IMG/VR virus record: IMGVR_UViG_3300002514_004451
Coordinates: 8,321-44,962 of that record
DNA length: 36,642 nucleotides
Strand: one strand, 5' to 3'
Origin: a virus
Below, piece by piece: positions 24,151 through 31,356 of the stretch. The position numbers were made by a program, and so were the translations under genes. The first letter of the stretch is position 1. Each line of letters begins with the position of its first letter. The notes under the pieces are model-generated. The model ran no database searches. It saw only the letters and a program-made list of their open reading frames with translations, and was not told where the DNA came from.

Positions 24151-25057
24151 AAAGATATTAGTTACCGGGGGCACTGGGTTAGTAGGGAAGGCATTACAAG
24201 ACGTAATACCTGGAGCCTCGTTCATGTCGTCTAGCGACTACGACTTGAGGGACTCAAAACAAACATACGATATGTTTAATGATTACCAACCCCAAGCGGT
24301 GATACATTTGGCAGGTAAGGTTGGAGGCTTGAAAGCAAACTCTGAGTTTTTAGGAGATTTCTTTGAGGAAAATATACTTATTAATACTAATGTGTTATTG
24401 GCGGCTAAAGAGTTCGGGGTTCAAAATTTAGTATCCTTTTTGTCTACATGTATCTTCCCCGCAGAAGCAGAGTACCCTTTATTCGCAGAAATGCTTCATG
24501 AGGGGGAACCACACCACACTAACTTCGCCTACGCTTACGCTAAACGAATGTTGGAGGTACAGTCTAGAGCTTACAAACAACAGCACGGTCTAAAGTATAA
24601 CTGTGTAACTCCTACTAATATCTACGGGAAGCATGACAACTTTAATTTAGAGAGCAGCCATGTTGTACCCGCACTAATACATAAGTGTTACATAGCTTTA
24701 GTGGAGGATACTCCTTTTGTTGTATGGGGTAGTGGGGAACCGCTACGAGAATTTATTTATGCCCCCGATGTCGCTAAACTTGCGGTCTGGGCTTTAGACC
24801 ACCCTGAACATAGTAATATGATTTTATCCCCAGGTCAGGAGGTAAGTATAAAAGAACTTGTTCTTGAAATTGTGGAAGCGATGAACTTTGATGGGGAAGT
24901 TATTTTTGACGAAACGAAGCCCGATGGGCAGTTTCGTAAACCAACAAGTAGTACGCTAAAGAGTGTACTGCCTGATTTTAAATTCACCCCTTTAGAGGAG
25001 GGGATAACAGAGACCGTAAATTGGTTTGTTAAGGAGTATGGAAATTGCAAAAAATGA
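24140..25057 (+). CDS. GDP-L-fucose synthase / GDP-colitose synthase-like
   Basis: The 305-residue short-chain dehydrogenase has a Rossmann motif, VTGGTGLVG (about 8-16), and the hallmarks of Fcl: SFLSTCIFPAEAEYP (catalytic Ser and Cys), HHTNFAYAYAKRMLE (YxxxK) and SSHVVPALIHK (His). It does epimerisation and NADPH reduction of a GDP-4-keto-6-deoxy sugar. If it follows ColD, the product is GDP-L-colitose (the ColC reaction); if it acts directly on the Gmd product, it is GDP-L-fucose. It sits between the ColD-like gene and gmd and overlaps both. Confidence 0.85.
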   Translation: MTFKKILVTGGTGLVGKALQDVIPGASFMSSSDYDLRDSKQTYDMFNDYQPQAVIHLAGKVGGLKANSEFLGDFFEENILINTNVLLAAKEFGVQNLVSFLSTCIFPAEAEYPLFAEMLHEGEPHHTNFAYAYAKRMLEVQSRAYKQQHGLKYNCVTPTNIYGKHDNFNLESSHVVPALIHKCYIALVEDTPFVVWGSGEPLREFIYAPDVAKLAVWALDHPEHSNMILSPGQEVSIKELVLEIVEAMNFDGEVIFDETKPDGQFRKPTSSTLKSVLPDFKFTPLEEGITETVNWFVKEYGNCKK

Positions 25058-26040
25058 AAACAGCATTTATAACAGGAATTAATGGGCAAGATGGCTCATA
25101 TCTAACAGAGCTTTTGCTAGACAAAGGGTATACCGTGGTCGGGCTGGTTCGCAGGCTATCTGTACCAGAAAGCCAAACATCACGATTGGAAGAAGCAGGG
25201 GTCTACCCCCATGAAAGACTTCATTTAGAGTACGGGGATTTGACCGATGAGTCTTCTTTGGTGAGGATATTGAGTAAGTACCGTCCCGATGAGATTTACA
25301 ACTTAGCTGCCCAATCACATGTTAAAGTTAGCTTTGATGCCCCCCAATTTACAACGGATGTTATATCAAGAGGGACCTTAAATTTACTAGAAGCCATGAA
25401 AGAAATTGTCCCGAAGGCTCGTATGTATCAAGCAGGCTCTTCTGAGATGTTTGGTAATTCGATAGACAGGGATGGGTACCAAAGAGAAACAACACCTATG
25501 CACCCCGTGAGCCCTTACGGTTGTGCGAAACTGTATGCATATAATATCTGCAGGACGTACAGGCAATCATACAAGTTGTTTATTTCCAATGGAATCTTAT
25601 TCAACCACGAATCTCCCCGTAGAGGCGGTAACTTTGTAACTAATAAGATTGTAAAAGGAGCGCTTGATATTTATGAACATAAGGCGAAAAGCTTAAACCT
25701 AGGCAACCTAAAAGCTACCAGAGACTGGGGTCATTCGAGAGATTACGTCCGTGCTATGTGGATGATGTTACAGCATGATACCCCCGATGATTTTGTTTGC
25801 TCGACCGGAGTCTCCCACAGTGTGGGGGAGGTTGTAGATTTTGTATTTAAAAAGTTGGGGTTGGTTCGAGCACAACATGTAGGGGTAGACCCAAAGTACT
25901 TCAGACCGAATGAGCTGAATGATTTAAAGGGGGATTGTTCTAGACTGAAGAACAGGTTAGGATGGAAGCCTTATATTGATTTTGAGGCTCTCCTTACCGA
26001 AATGATTGGTATGGAAAAAATTAGAAGGAATTTATCATAG
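25054..26040 (+). CDS. gmd: GDP-mannose 4,6-dehydratase
   Basis: The 328-residue enzyme shows the Gmd signature from its first residues (AFITGINGQDGSYLTELLL), then AAQSHVKVSFDAP, YQAGSSEMFGNS with the catalytic Ser/Glu, SPYGCAKLYAYN (YxxxK), FNHESPRRGGNFVTNKI and DWGHSRDYVRAMWMMLQ. It makes GDP-4-keto-6-deoxymannose from GDP-mannose, the common precursor for GDP-fucose, -colitose, -perosamine and -rhamnose. The true start is ATG 25054, in an ATGA overlap with the previous stop. A TTG at 25045 would add three residues. It closes the sugar operon. Confidence 0.93.
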   Translation: MKTAFITGINGQDGSYLTELLLDKGYTVVGLVRRLSVPESQTSRLEEAGVYPHERLHLEYGDLTDESSLVRILSKYRPDEIYNLAAQSHVKVSFDAPQFTTDVISRGTLNLLEAMKEIVPKARMYQAGSSEMFGNSIDRDGYQRETTPMHPVSPYGCAKLYAYNICRTYRQSYKLFISNGILFNHESPRRGGNFVTNKIVKGALDIYEHKAKSLNLGNLKATRDWGHSRDYVRAMWMMLQHDTPDDFVCSTGVSHSVGEVVDFVFKKLGLVRAQHVGVDPKYFRPNELNDLKGDCSRLKNRLGWKPYIDFEALLTEMIGMEKIRRNLS

Positions 26041-26096
26041 ACACCCTAGGTCTAAAAAATTTGTATTTGTTCTTTTTTCTGTAGGGTAGATACTGT
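26041..26096 (+). promoter_or_regulatory. AT-rich leader before small basic ORF
   Basis: This 56-base gap after gmd holds a T-rich run and the element TAGATACTGT just before the ATG at 26097. The last part (GATACT) is a weak -10 candidate. There is no exact TATAATAG and no clear terminator hairpin with a U-run, so gmd transcripts may read through. I see nothing else in it. Confidence 0.3.
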
Positions 26097-26270
26097 ATGA
26101 ACATTAAATCTATGATTAGAAGAGGTCTTATGGACCCTGCAATGGGTATTGGTATTGTCGAACATCCTTTGGTTGAAGAAGCTAAGAGAAAACGCGACGC
26201 TGAGGCATTAAAGACGTCTACTAAAACAAAGAAGACATCTAAGAAAAAAGCTACTAAAAAAGAGGCATAA
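26097..26270 (+). CDS. Small lysine-rich protein (57 aa)
   Basis: An ATG-initiated frame of 57 codons fills the gap between gmd and recA. The first half (MNIKSMIRRGLMDPAMGIGIVEHPLVEE, region 1-28) is mixed. The last 20 residues are Lys/Thr/Ser/Ala only (TSTKTKKTSKKKATKKEA), like histone H1-type tails that bind nucleic acid. It is not a known family to me. The reading frame ends 29 bases before the next start, and the strong composition bias supports real coding. It may bind DNA or RNA. Confidence 0.6.
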   Translation: MNIKSMIRRGLMDPAMGIGIVEHPLVEEAKRKRDAEALKTSTKTKKTSKKKATKKEA

Positions 26271-26286
26271 GTTAGTCCCTGCCTTC

Positions 26287-26294
26287 TATAATAG
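26287..26294 (+). promoter_or_regulatory. TATAATAG promoter for recA-like gene
   Basis: An exact TATAATAG is followed by five bases and the ATG at 26300. The seven bases from the hexamer to ATG place the likely transcription start exactly on the start codon, so the mRNA should be leaderless. There is no -35 match at normal spacing. Confidence 0.7.
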
Positions 26295-26299
26295 AGGGT

Positions 26300-27271
26300 A
26301 TGGTAACTTTTCTAGAAGACATTTGTAAGGAGTTAGACGGCGCGTCGCTCCTCTCCACCGAGAGCCAAGTTTACGGATATGTAGACTCAGGCTCCCTAGT
26401 GCTTAATAAGATTATCTCTGGAGATTTTAATAAAGGCTATCCTATTGGCTCAATTACAGAAATCTACGGCGAGAGCAGTACGGCAAAGACAGTATTTCTT
26501 ACACACGCGTTCATAGGAGCGCAAAAGAAAGGGTACCACACCGTTATGATTGATAATGAGCATGCGTACTCTCCCTCCTTCGCGGAAACACTAGGGTTGG
26601 ACTCAGGAAAGTTAATTTACGCTGAGCCTGAATCATTGGAGGATTGTTTTGGTACTATCGAGAAGATAATCTTGGCGATTCGTAAAAAAGATAAGGATAC
26701 CCCCATTATGATTGGGTACGACTCTATTGGCACCTCCCCAACACGAAAGGAGTTAGATGACGAATTCGGTAAGAACTCCGAGATGGGGGGTGCTTTACGT
26801 GCTAAGGTTGCTGGGCAATGTTTACGGCGTATCAACCCCCTGCTTAGAAAGTATAAAGCGGGACTTATTATCATCAATCAGGTACGAAGTAAGGTTGGTG
26901 TGATGTTTGGAGACCCCAGAACAAGAGCTGGAGGAGGGAAAGCCCTCCTGTACTACTGTGGAACCTCTCTGGAAGCAGCTTCAGGTAAAAACGATGCACT
27001 GTATGACGAAAGAAAGAACCCGTTAGGAATCACGGGAACCATCAAAGCTGTAAAGAATAAGATTACCAAACCATTCCAGGCGTGTGAGTTTAAACTACTT
27101 TACGACAAGGGTCTACTTCCTGAGTTTGGTTTAACCTTGGAGTACTACAAGCAAGGGTTGGCTTCAATCCCTGCTAAAGGATGGTACTCTATCGATGGCG
27201 GCAAGACTAAGAGTCGCTCCGCTGACCTAGACAGAAAAATTAAGGAGAATTTAGATGAAGAGAACGCATAA
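26300..27271 (+). CDS. RecA/UvsX-like recombinase
   Basis: The 323-residue protein has the RecA core. A segment like 'S.i...lg.GG.p.G.i.ei.G' leads into Walker A GESSTAKT (57-64, K63), where Ala replaces the usual Gly before Lys. It is followed by MIDNEHAYSP (RecA 'iDaEhalDp'), Walker B-like IMIGYDSIGTSP, and the DNA-binding loop regions SEMGGALRAKVAGQ and IINQVRSKVGVMFGDPRTRAGGGKAL. It performs strand exchange for recombination-dependent replication with gp46/gp47, gp32 and possibly UvsY. It starts at the ATG served by a promoter seven bases upstream and overlaps rmlC by 17 bases. Confidence 0.9.
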   Translation: MVTFLEDICKELDGASLLSTESQVYGYVDSGSLVLNKIISGDFNKGYPIGSITEIYGESSTAKTVFLTHAFIGAQKKGYHTVMIDNEHAYSPSFAETLGLDSGKLIYAEPESLEDCFGTIEKIILAIRKKDKDTPIMIGYDSIGTSPTRKELDDEFGKNSEMGGALRAKVAGQCLRRINPLLRKYKAGLIIINQVRSKVGVMFGDPRTRAGGGKALLYYCGTSLEAASGKNDALYDERKNPLGITGTIKAVKNKITKPFQACEFKLLYDKGLLPEFGLTLEYYKQGLASIPAKGWYSIDGGKTKSRSADLDRKIKENLDEENA

Positions 27272-27698
27272 GCTAGACAGGTTCATGGACGCCAGAGGCT
27301 GGAGTCTTAATGATATTTACAGTATGTTTGACGGGGAGGAGTTACAAATCAACTATTCCATCCTCCAACCTGGAGTAATTAAAGCATGGCACAGGCATAA
27401 ATATCAAGATGATTTTTTCTGTGTCCTTACGGGCAACGCCCAAGTCGGTGTTTTTTCAACTACTCCTGACAGCAACGGACGTTTAAAAGGTCCTGAAAAA
27501 CATTTTATAGGGGAAATGAACCCTCAAGTAGTCCATATTAAAGCAGGGGAATGGCATGGTTTGACGTGCGTAGGTAACGAACCTTGTGGATTGTTATACC
27601 TTGTTACTAAAAAATATGACCCAGAAAACCCAGACGAGGAGAGAGCTCCTTGTGAGAATTTTGCTCCTGAAGGGTTCTGGTTTCCCGAAAACAAATAA
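27255..27698 (+). CDS. RmlC-like dTDP-sugar 3,5-epimerase family cupin
   Basis: The 147-residue cupin has KAWHRHKYQDDFFCVLTGNAQVGVF (general base His in the WHRH segment), IGEMNPQVVHIKAGEWHGL (cupin motif 2) and CGLLYLVTKKYDPENPDEERAPCENF. This fits a subfamily of dTDP-4-dehydrorhamnose 3,5-epimerases ending in 'Y....DE.R....d'. RmlC converts dTDP-4-keto-6-deoxyglucose to the L-lyxo form between RmlB and RmlD, which lie 3 kb downstream. It is shorter than the usual 180 residues, so a related sugar-binding cupin cannot be excluded. GGAG nine bases before ATG 27255 supports the start. Confidence 0.65.
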   Translation: MKRTHKLDRFMDARGWSLNDIYSMFDGEELQINYSILQPGVIKAWHRHKYQDDFFCVLTGNAQVGVFSTTPDSNGRLKGPEKHFIGEMNPQVVHIKAGEWHGLTCVGNEPCGLLYLVTKKYDPENPDEERAPCENFAPEGFWFPENK

Positions 27699-27719
27699 TC
27701 ACTGCTTCCGAAGGTGCTA

Positions 27720-27727
27720 TATACTTT
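27720..27727 (+). promoter_or_regulatory. Possible -10 element (TATACTTT)
   Basis: TATACTTT lies 14 bases before the ATG at 27740, in the only gap between rmlC and the next gene. It differs from TATAATAG at three of eight bases, so it is a weaker candidate. A GGATAGGA Shine-Dalgarno-like stretch sits between it and the start. Confidence 0.35.
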
Positions 27728-27739
27728 AGAGGATAGGAT

Positions 27740-28066
27740 ATGAAATACACCCCAAAATCAGACAGTTCAGAGAAAACCGGCAGAACCACTGCAGCCAAGG
27801 CTAAAGTAAAGTCTTTTCCGTACATTCGTGTCGCACTGCAACGAGCAGATTTTGGAACCATTTTCACTACCCCCCAATCTGATGATATTTACGTCATAAC
27901 CCACGGCACATGGGGAGACAAGTCTAGTAATAAAGTTGTTAAAAGCTTTAAACCAGACACTCCTCATGCCGAAATAAAAGGTTACTCTAAGAGAACAAAA
28001 GTTAAACACGGAAGCTCAAGCGCAAAACACAAAGGTAAAGAAACCGGCGGTTACTCCGAAAAATAA
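27740..28066 (+). CDS. Small basic protein, unknown
   Basis: The 108-residue protein is not recognised. The N-terminus (MKYTPKSDSSEKTG) and the C-terminal 35 residues (rich in Lys, Ser, His and Gly) look disordered and basic. The middle (about 25-70) has alternating strands such as FPYIRVALQRADFGTIF and DDIYVITHGTWGD, so a small beta domain is likely. It ends immediately before the next ATG and lies between rmlC and the ClpA-like gene. A virion or DNA-binding role is possible but unsupported. Confidence 0.65.
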   Translation: MKYTPKSDSSEKTGRTTAAKAKVKSFPYIRVALQRADFGTIFTTPQSDDIYVITHGTWGDKSSNKVVKSFKPDTPHAEIKGYSKRTKVKHGSSSAKHKGKETGGYSEK

Positions 28067-28393
28067 ATGTACATTCCTAAAAAGTCCTATTTCTCATCCA
28101 CGAGAGTCCAAAAGTTAGCCAAAGAGGTTATCAAGGACGCTCAACAGGACAGGGCTAGGGCTTTAGAAGCGTTTGATTATTTTAAAAAAATGGTGGAGGT
28201 TAACCCCGAGGACGCTAAGGCTAAGGCAGAAATGAACAAATCATTACAATTGTCTCAAGACTCCAACGATAAGGTCGTTAGAATCTTAGACATGATGCTG
28301 AAAATGACGCAGGCAGAAATGAAAACATCTCCTGCAAAACAAACAGACCCATCTTTAACTTTTGAATCTCTTAGAAACAATGGCAAAAAATAA
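28067..28393 (+). CDS. Small helical protein, unknown
   Basis: The 108-residue protein is predicted almost wholly helical (VQKLAKEVIKDAQQDRARAL, then MNKSLQLSQDSNDKVVRILDMMLKM), with a short polar tail. It matches no family I know. Its start directly follows the previous stop, and its end overlaps the ClpA-like gene by 14 bases, so it is probably made together with that unfoldase. Being small and helical, it could be an adaptor or a structural assembly factor, but this is only inference from position. Confidence 0.7.
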   Translation: MYIPKKSYFSSTRVQKLAKEVIKDAQQDRARALEAFDYFKKMVEVNPEDAKAKAEMNKSLQLSQDSNDKVVRILDMMLKMTQAEMKTSPAKQTDPSLTFESLRNNGKK

Positions 28394-29627
28394 AACACTC
28401 GAAGACTACACCATATACAGCTCCAACCTGGATGAATTTTTAAGAGTTAAGAATTTCTCCGATGACGAAATGGGGGAATTTGTTGATGATGTAGGGTTGT
28501 TAATATCCAGCGGTAAAAAATCTATCCGTGACTACATCACCTTCGTGGTCACCAGCTTCGTATACGACGTCGAAAAGTATATGGGTACCAATTCTTTCGA
28601 TGAAACATGTGACGCCATGTTTGAAGCTGTTCTTGAGGCGTACCCTGTTCTACAAATTGATGCTATTTGTGAGGTTTTAAACGCTAAAGTAGCTTTCGAA
28701 AAAAACGCTTTAAAAAACCTCACATCAAAGGCTAGGGATACGAACTCCTTAAAGAAGTTAAAAGAGGTTAGTAAGAGTTTGAGGAAGAGAGTTATAGGGC
28801 AGGATACGGCTATTGACGAGGTTACAAACTGTTTGAAGTTAAGGGCTGCGGGGTTTAGTAATTTTTCATCCTTCTTTTTTATAGGTCCTACCGGAGTAGG
28901 AAAGACTGAGTTAGCAAGAGCTTTATCAAAAAGCTACTTAAAGTCCGATAAAAAACTGTTGAAAATTAATTGTGGAGAGTATTCAAACCCCCACGAGTAT
29001 GCTAAGCTTATAGGCTCCCCCCCGGGGTACATTGGGTTTAATGAAAAAGGTATTCTGTCTGAGAAAGCGGATGAGTCTTCCGAGTGGATTATTCTGTTCG
29101 ATGAGATTGAAAAAGCAAGTGGCAAACTGCACAACTTACTACTTGGGTTTTTAGATGATGGAACCATTCAGGATAATCACGGCACTGAGTTAGATTTTAA
29201 AGATTCTATTGTTGTATTCACTAGTAATGTTGGAATGGAAAACTTAGGTAGAACACCTTTAGGGTTCGATTCTCGCCAATTAAGTTACTCCGATGTTAAA
29301 AAAGATGTAGAGAAATCTTTCAAAGGAAAGTTCCCTCCTGAGTTCGTTAACCGAATAGACCATGTAGTTCACTTTAACCAGCTTACCAAAAAGGATACAG
29401 CAGAAATCGCTAAGTTAAACTTAAAAGAGCTCCCTATCAAGACAACAAAAAAGCTAATAAACTATGTTGTTGAAGGAGGGTATTCCCCGGAGTACGGTGC
29501 TAGAAATTTAAAAAGATTCATACGAAAACATGTTACCTTGAAATTAGCGGATGCTATACTGGAAGGTCCTAAGTGTGAAAAATACACACCAACTTTCCAG
29601 GACGGTGAGCTTTATGTTTCTGGATAA
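28380..29627 (+). CDS. ClpA/ClpC-type AAA+ unfoldase, single ATPase domain
   Basis: The 415-residue protein has a helical N-terminal region (about 1-125) and one AAA+ domain of the ClpA second-domain type. Walker A is GPTGVGKT (159-166). The pore loop is GSPPGYIG (202-209), Walker B is LFDEIEKA (about 229-236), and TSN sensor 1, an Arg-bearing FVNRID and the sensor 2 GARNL follow. A loop with L274-G275-F276 lies where ClpA, ClpC and ClpX carry the [IVL]-G-[FL] tripeptide that docks on ClpP. It may unfold proteins alone or feed host ClpP. ATG 28380 is preferred to an upstream ATG at 28362. Confidence 0.85.
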   Translation: MAKNKTLEDYTIYSSNLDEFLRVKNFSDDEMGEFVDDVGLLISSGKKSIRDYITFVVTSFVYDVEKYMGTNSFDETCDAMFEAVLEAYPVLQIDAICEVLNAKVAFEKNALKNLTSKARDTNSLKKLKEVSKSLRKRVIGQDTAIDEVTNCLKLRAAGFSNFSSFFFIGPTGVGKTELARALSKSYLKSDKKLLKINCGEYSNPHEYAKLIGSPPGYIGFNEKGILSEKADESSEWIILFDEIEKASGKLHNLLLGFLDDGTIQDNHGTELDFKDSIVVFTSNVGMENLGRTPLGFDSRQLSYSDVKKDVEKSFKGKFPPEFVNRIDHVVHFNQLTKKDTAEIAKLNLKELPIKTTKKLINYVVEGGYSPEYGARNLKRFIRKHVTLKLADAILEGPKCEKYTPTFQDGELYVSG

Positions 29628-29653
29628 AATGTAGTTTTATTGTAACATTTTTT
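29626..29653 (+). terminator. Weak AT-rich hairpin after ClpA-like gene
   Basis: AAAATGT (29626-29632) can pair with ACATTTT (29645-29651) over a 12-base loop, and the 3' side runs into six T residues. The stem has only one G-C pair, so it would be a weak terminator at best. It lies just upstream of the next promoter. Confidence 0.3.
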
Positions 29654-29655
29654 AC

Positions 29656-29663
29656 TATAATAG
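29656..29663 (+). promoter_or_regulatory. TATAATAG promoter for rml genes
   Basis: An exact TATAATAG is followed by ATT and the rmlA ATG at 29667, five bases after the hexamer. No -35 hexamer is visible. It should drive rmlA, rmlB and rmlD as one unit with a leaderless or almost leaderless mRNA. Confidence 0.7.
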
Positions 29664-29666
29664 ATT

Positions 29667-30413
29667 ATGAAAGGAATTGTCCTAGCTGGAGGCTTAGGTT
29701 CTCGATTAAAACCCTTGACCGATGCTACAAACAAACACTTATTGCCCATCTACAACAAACCGATGGTGTACTATCCAATACAAACATTAGTTGACGCAGG
29801 CGTTGACGATATTATGATAGTCACTGGAGGTCCACATGCTGGGGATTTTATCAGAGTTTTAAAAAACGGAGAGGCTTTCGGTCTTAAAAAATTACATTAT
29901 GCGTATCAAGAAGGAGAAGGGGGGATTGCCCAAGCACTCAGTATGGCAGAAACTTTTGTTGGAGACGATGACTGCGTTGTCGTTCTTGGCGATAATATCA
30001 TTGCTGATAATATTCATGCTCATGTTCGCTCTTTTATCACTCTCGGAGGGTGCATGGTCTTCTGTAAAGAAGTTCCTGACCCCGAAAGATTTGGGGTAGT
30101 CGACTGGGATAAAGAAGACCATGACACGTGGGAGAGAAGGACCATCCTGGATATTGTTGAAAAACCTATTCGTCCCCCCTCAAACGATGCCGTAATAGGG
30201 CTGTATATGTATGATAATACGGTCTTCTCCAAAATTAAAGCGCTTTCTCCTTCTGCGAGAGGAGAACTAGAGGTTACAGACCTGAATAGAATGTACCTTA
30301 AAGAAAATCGACTCGAGGTTCGTAGGATAACTGGAACTTGGTTAGACTGCGGGACTCCTGAATCGTTGGCTGAAGCCACTTCAAAATTTTATAATGACGC
30401 AAACGAAAACTAA
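29667..30413 (+). CDS. rmlA: Glucose-1-phosphate thymidylyltransferase
   Basis: The 248-residue nucleotidyltransferase has the signature LAGGLGSRLKPLT (6-18), HLLPIYNKPMVYYPI and LHYAYQEGEGGIAQAL, with the catalytic Asp in VVLGDNI. It makes dTDP-glucose from glucose-1-phosphate and dTTP, the first step to dTDP-rhamnose. It is about 40 residues shorter than the bacterial RmlA norm and lacks the extra C-terminal helices that help tetramer formation and feedback control, so regulation by dTDP-rhamnose may be altered. It overlaps rmlB by 20 bases. Confidence 0.9.
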   Translation: MKGIVLAGGLGSRLKPLTDATNKHLLPIYNKPMVYYPIQTLVDAGVDDIMIVTGGPHAGDFIRVLKNGEAFGLKKLHYAYQEGEGGIAQALSMAETFVGDDDCVVVLGDNIIADNIHAHVRSFITLGGCMVFCKEVPDPERFGVVDWDKEDHDTWERRTILDIVEKPIRPPSNDAVIGLYMYDNTVFSKIKALSPSARGELEVTDLNRMYLKENRLEVRRITGTWLDCGTPESLAEATSKFYNDANEN

Positions 30414-31356
30414 ACTTATGATTGTTACTGGGGGATGGGGGTTTATAGGCTCTCGTTTCGTTAAAGCAGTACTCGAAAACACCTCCTACAAGGTTAGAGT
30501 TATAGACAAAGAAACTTACGCTGCCGATAAGTTTAGAGTTTACAACCACGTACCGAAAGAGATGCAGACTCGTTTGGAATTTATTAAAAAAGATATTAAC
30601 GATGTTGCTTATGCGGATATTGTGGGCGCTGCCTACATTGTAAATTTTGCTGCTGAGAGCCACGTAGACAACTCCATTAAAAATGGAAAACCTTTTATTC
30701 GCAGCAATATCGAGGGCACCTTTAACCTGTTAGAGCAAGCTAGAAAATCTTCTGTGTTGAAAAAGTTCGTACAAATTTCAACTGATGAAGTGTACGGAGA
30801 TATTGAGGAACTTAGGGGTAGACAGTATTCAGATGAATCCTTCCCACTTCGCCCAAGCTCGTATTACTCGGCTTCGAAGGCATCGGCAGAACTCTTGGTT
30901 AAAGCATCCGCCCGCACATTCGGGATTCCTTACATAATCACAAGAAGCTGTAATAACTTTGGTCCGAATCAAGACTCGGAGAAGTTCATCCCAACAATCT
31001 TTAAATCTATCGCAGAAGGGGGAGAAGTTCCCATTTACGGTAATGGGTTGCAGTCCCGTGAGTGGATGCATGTAGACGATAACGCACAAGTGATTTTAGA
31101 GCTTGTGCTTTCGAAAGCGAAAAACGAAACCTATAATATTGGGTCAGGCTTCCACTATAAGAACATTGAGATTGTTAATTACATAGGAGAAATTTTAGGT
31201 AAGGAAGTTTTGAGGAAAGAGGTTGACGACCGCCTAGGGCATGACAAAGCATACAGGCTTGATAATGCAAAGATAGAGAAGTTCCTAGGGGACAGAGTGT
31301 ACCAAACCTTGGAAGGGTTTTTGAAGGACCAAGCCAATGAACTTAAAAGGGGCTAG
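30394..31356 (+). CDS. rmlB: dTDP-glucose 4,6-dehydratase
   Basis: The 320-residue SDR enzyme has the NAD motif VTGGWGFIGS (11-20), AAESHVDNSI, the family-specific catalytic T130-D131-E132 in ISTDEVYGD, and Y158-SASK162. RSCNNFGPNQ and REWMHVDDNAQ follow. These are all RmlB features: oxidation at C4 and loss of water across C5-C6, giving dTDP-4-keto-6-deoxyglucose. It is slightly shorter than most. It follows rmlA with a 20-base overlap and precedes rmlD. Confidence 0.92.
   Translation: MTQTKTKLMIVTGGWGFIGSRFVKAVLENTSYKVRVIDKETYAADKFRVYNHVPKEMQTRLEFIKKDINDVAYADIVGAAYIVNFAAESHVDNSIKNGKPFIRSNIEGTFNLLEQARKSSVLKKFVQISTDEVYGDIEELRGRQYSDESFPLRPSSYYSASKASAELLVKASARTFGIPYIITRSCNNFGPNQDSEKFIPTIFKSIAEGGEVPIYGNGLQSREWMHVDDNAQVILELVLSKAKNETYNIGSGFHYKNIEIVNYIGEILGKEVLRKEVDDRLGHDKAYRLDNAKIEKFLGDRVYQTLEGFLKDQANELKRG

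Noticed and set aside
26042-26087. Hairpin ACCCTA/TAGGGT after gmd as a terminator
   Set aside because: The loop would be 34 bases and the T-run lies in the loop, not after the stem, so it does not look like a working terminator.
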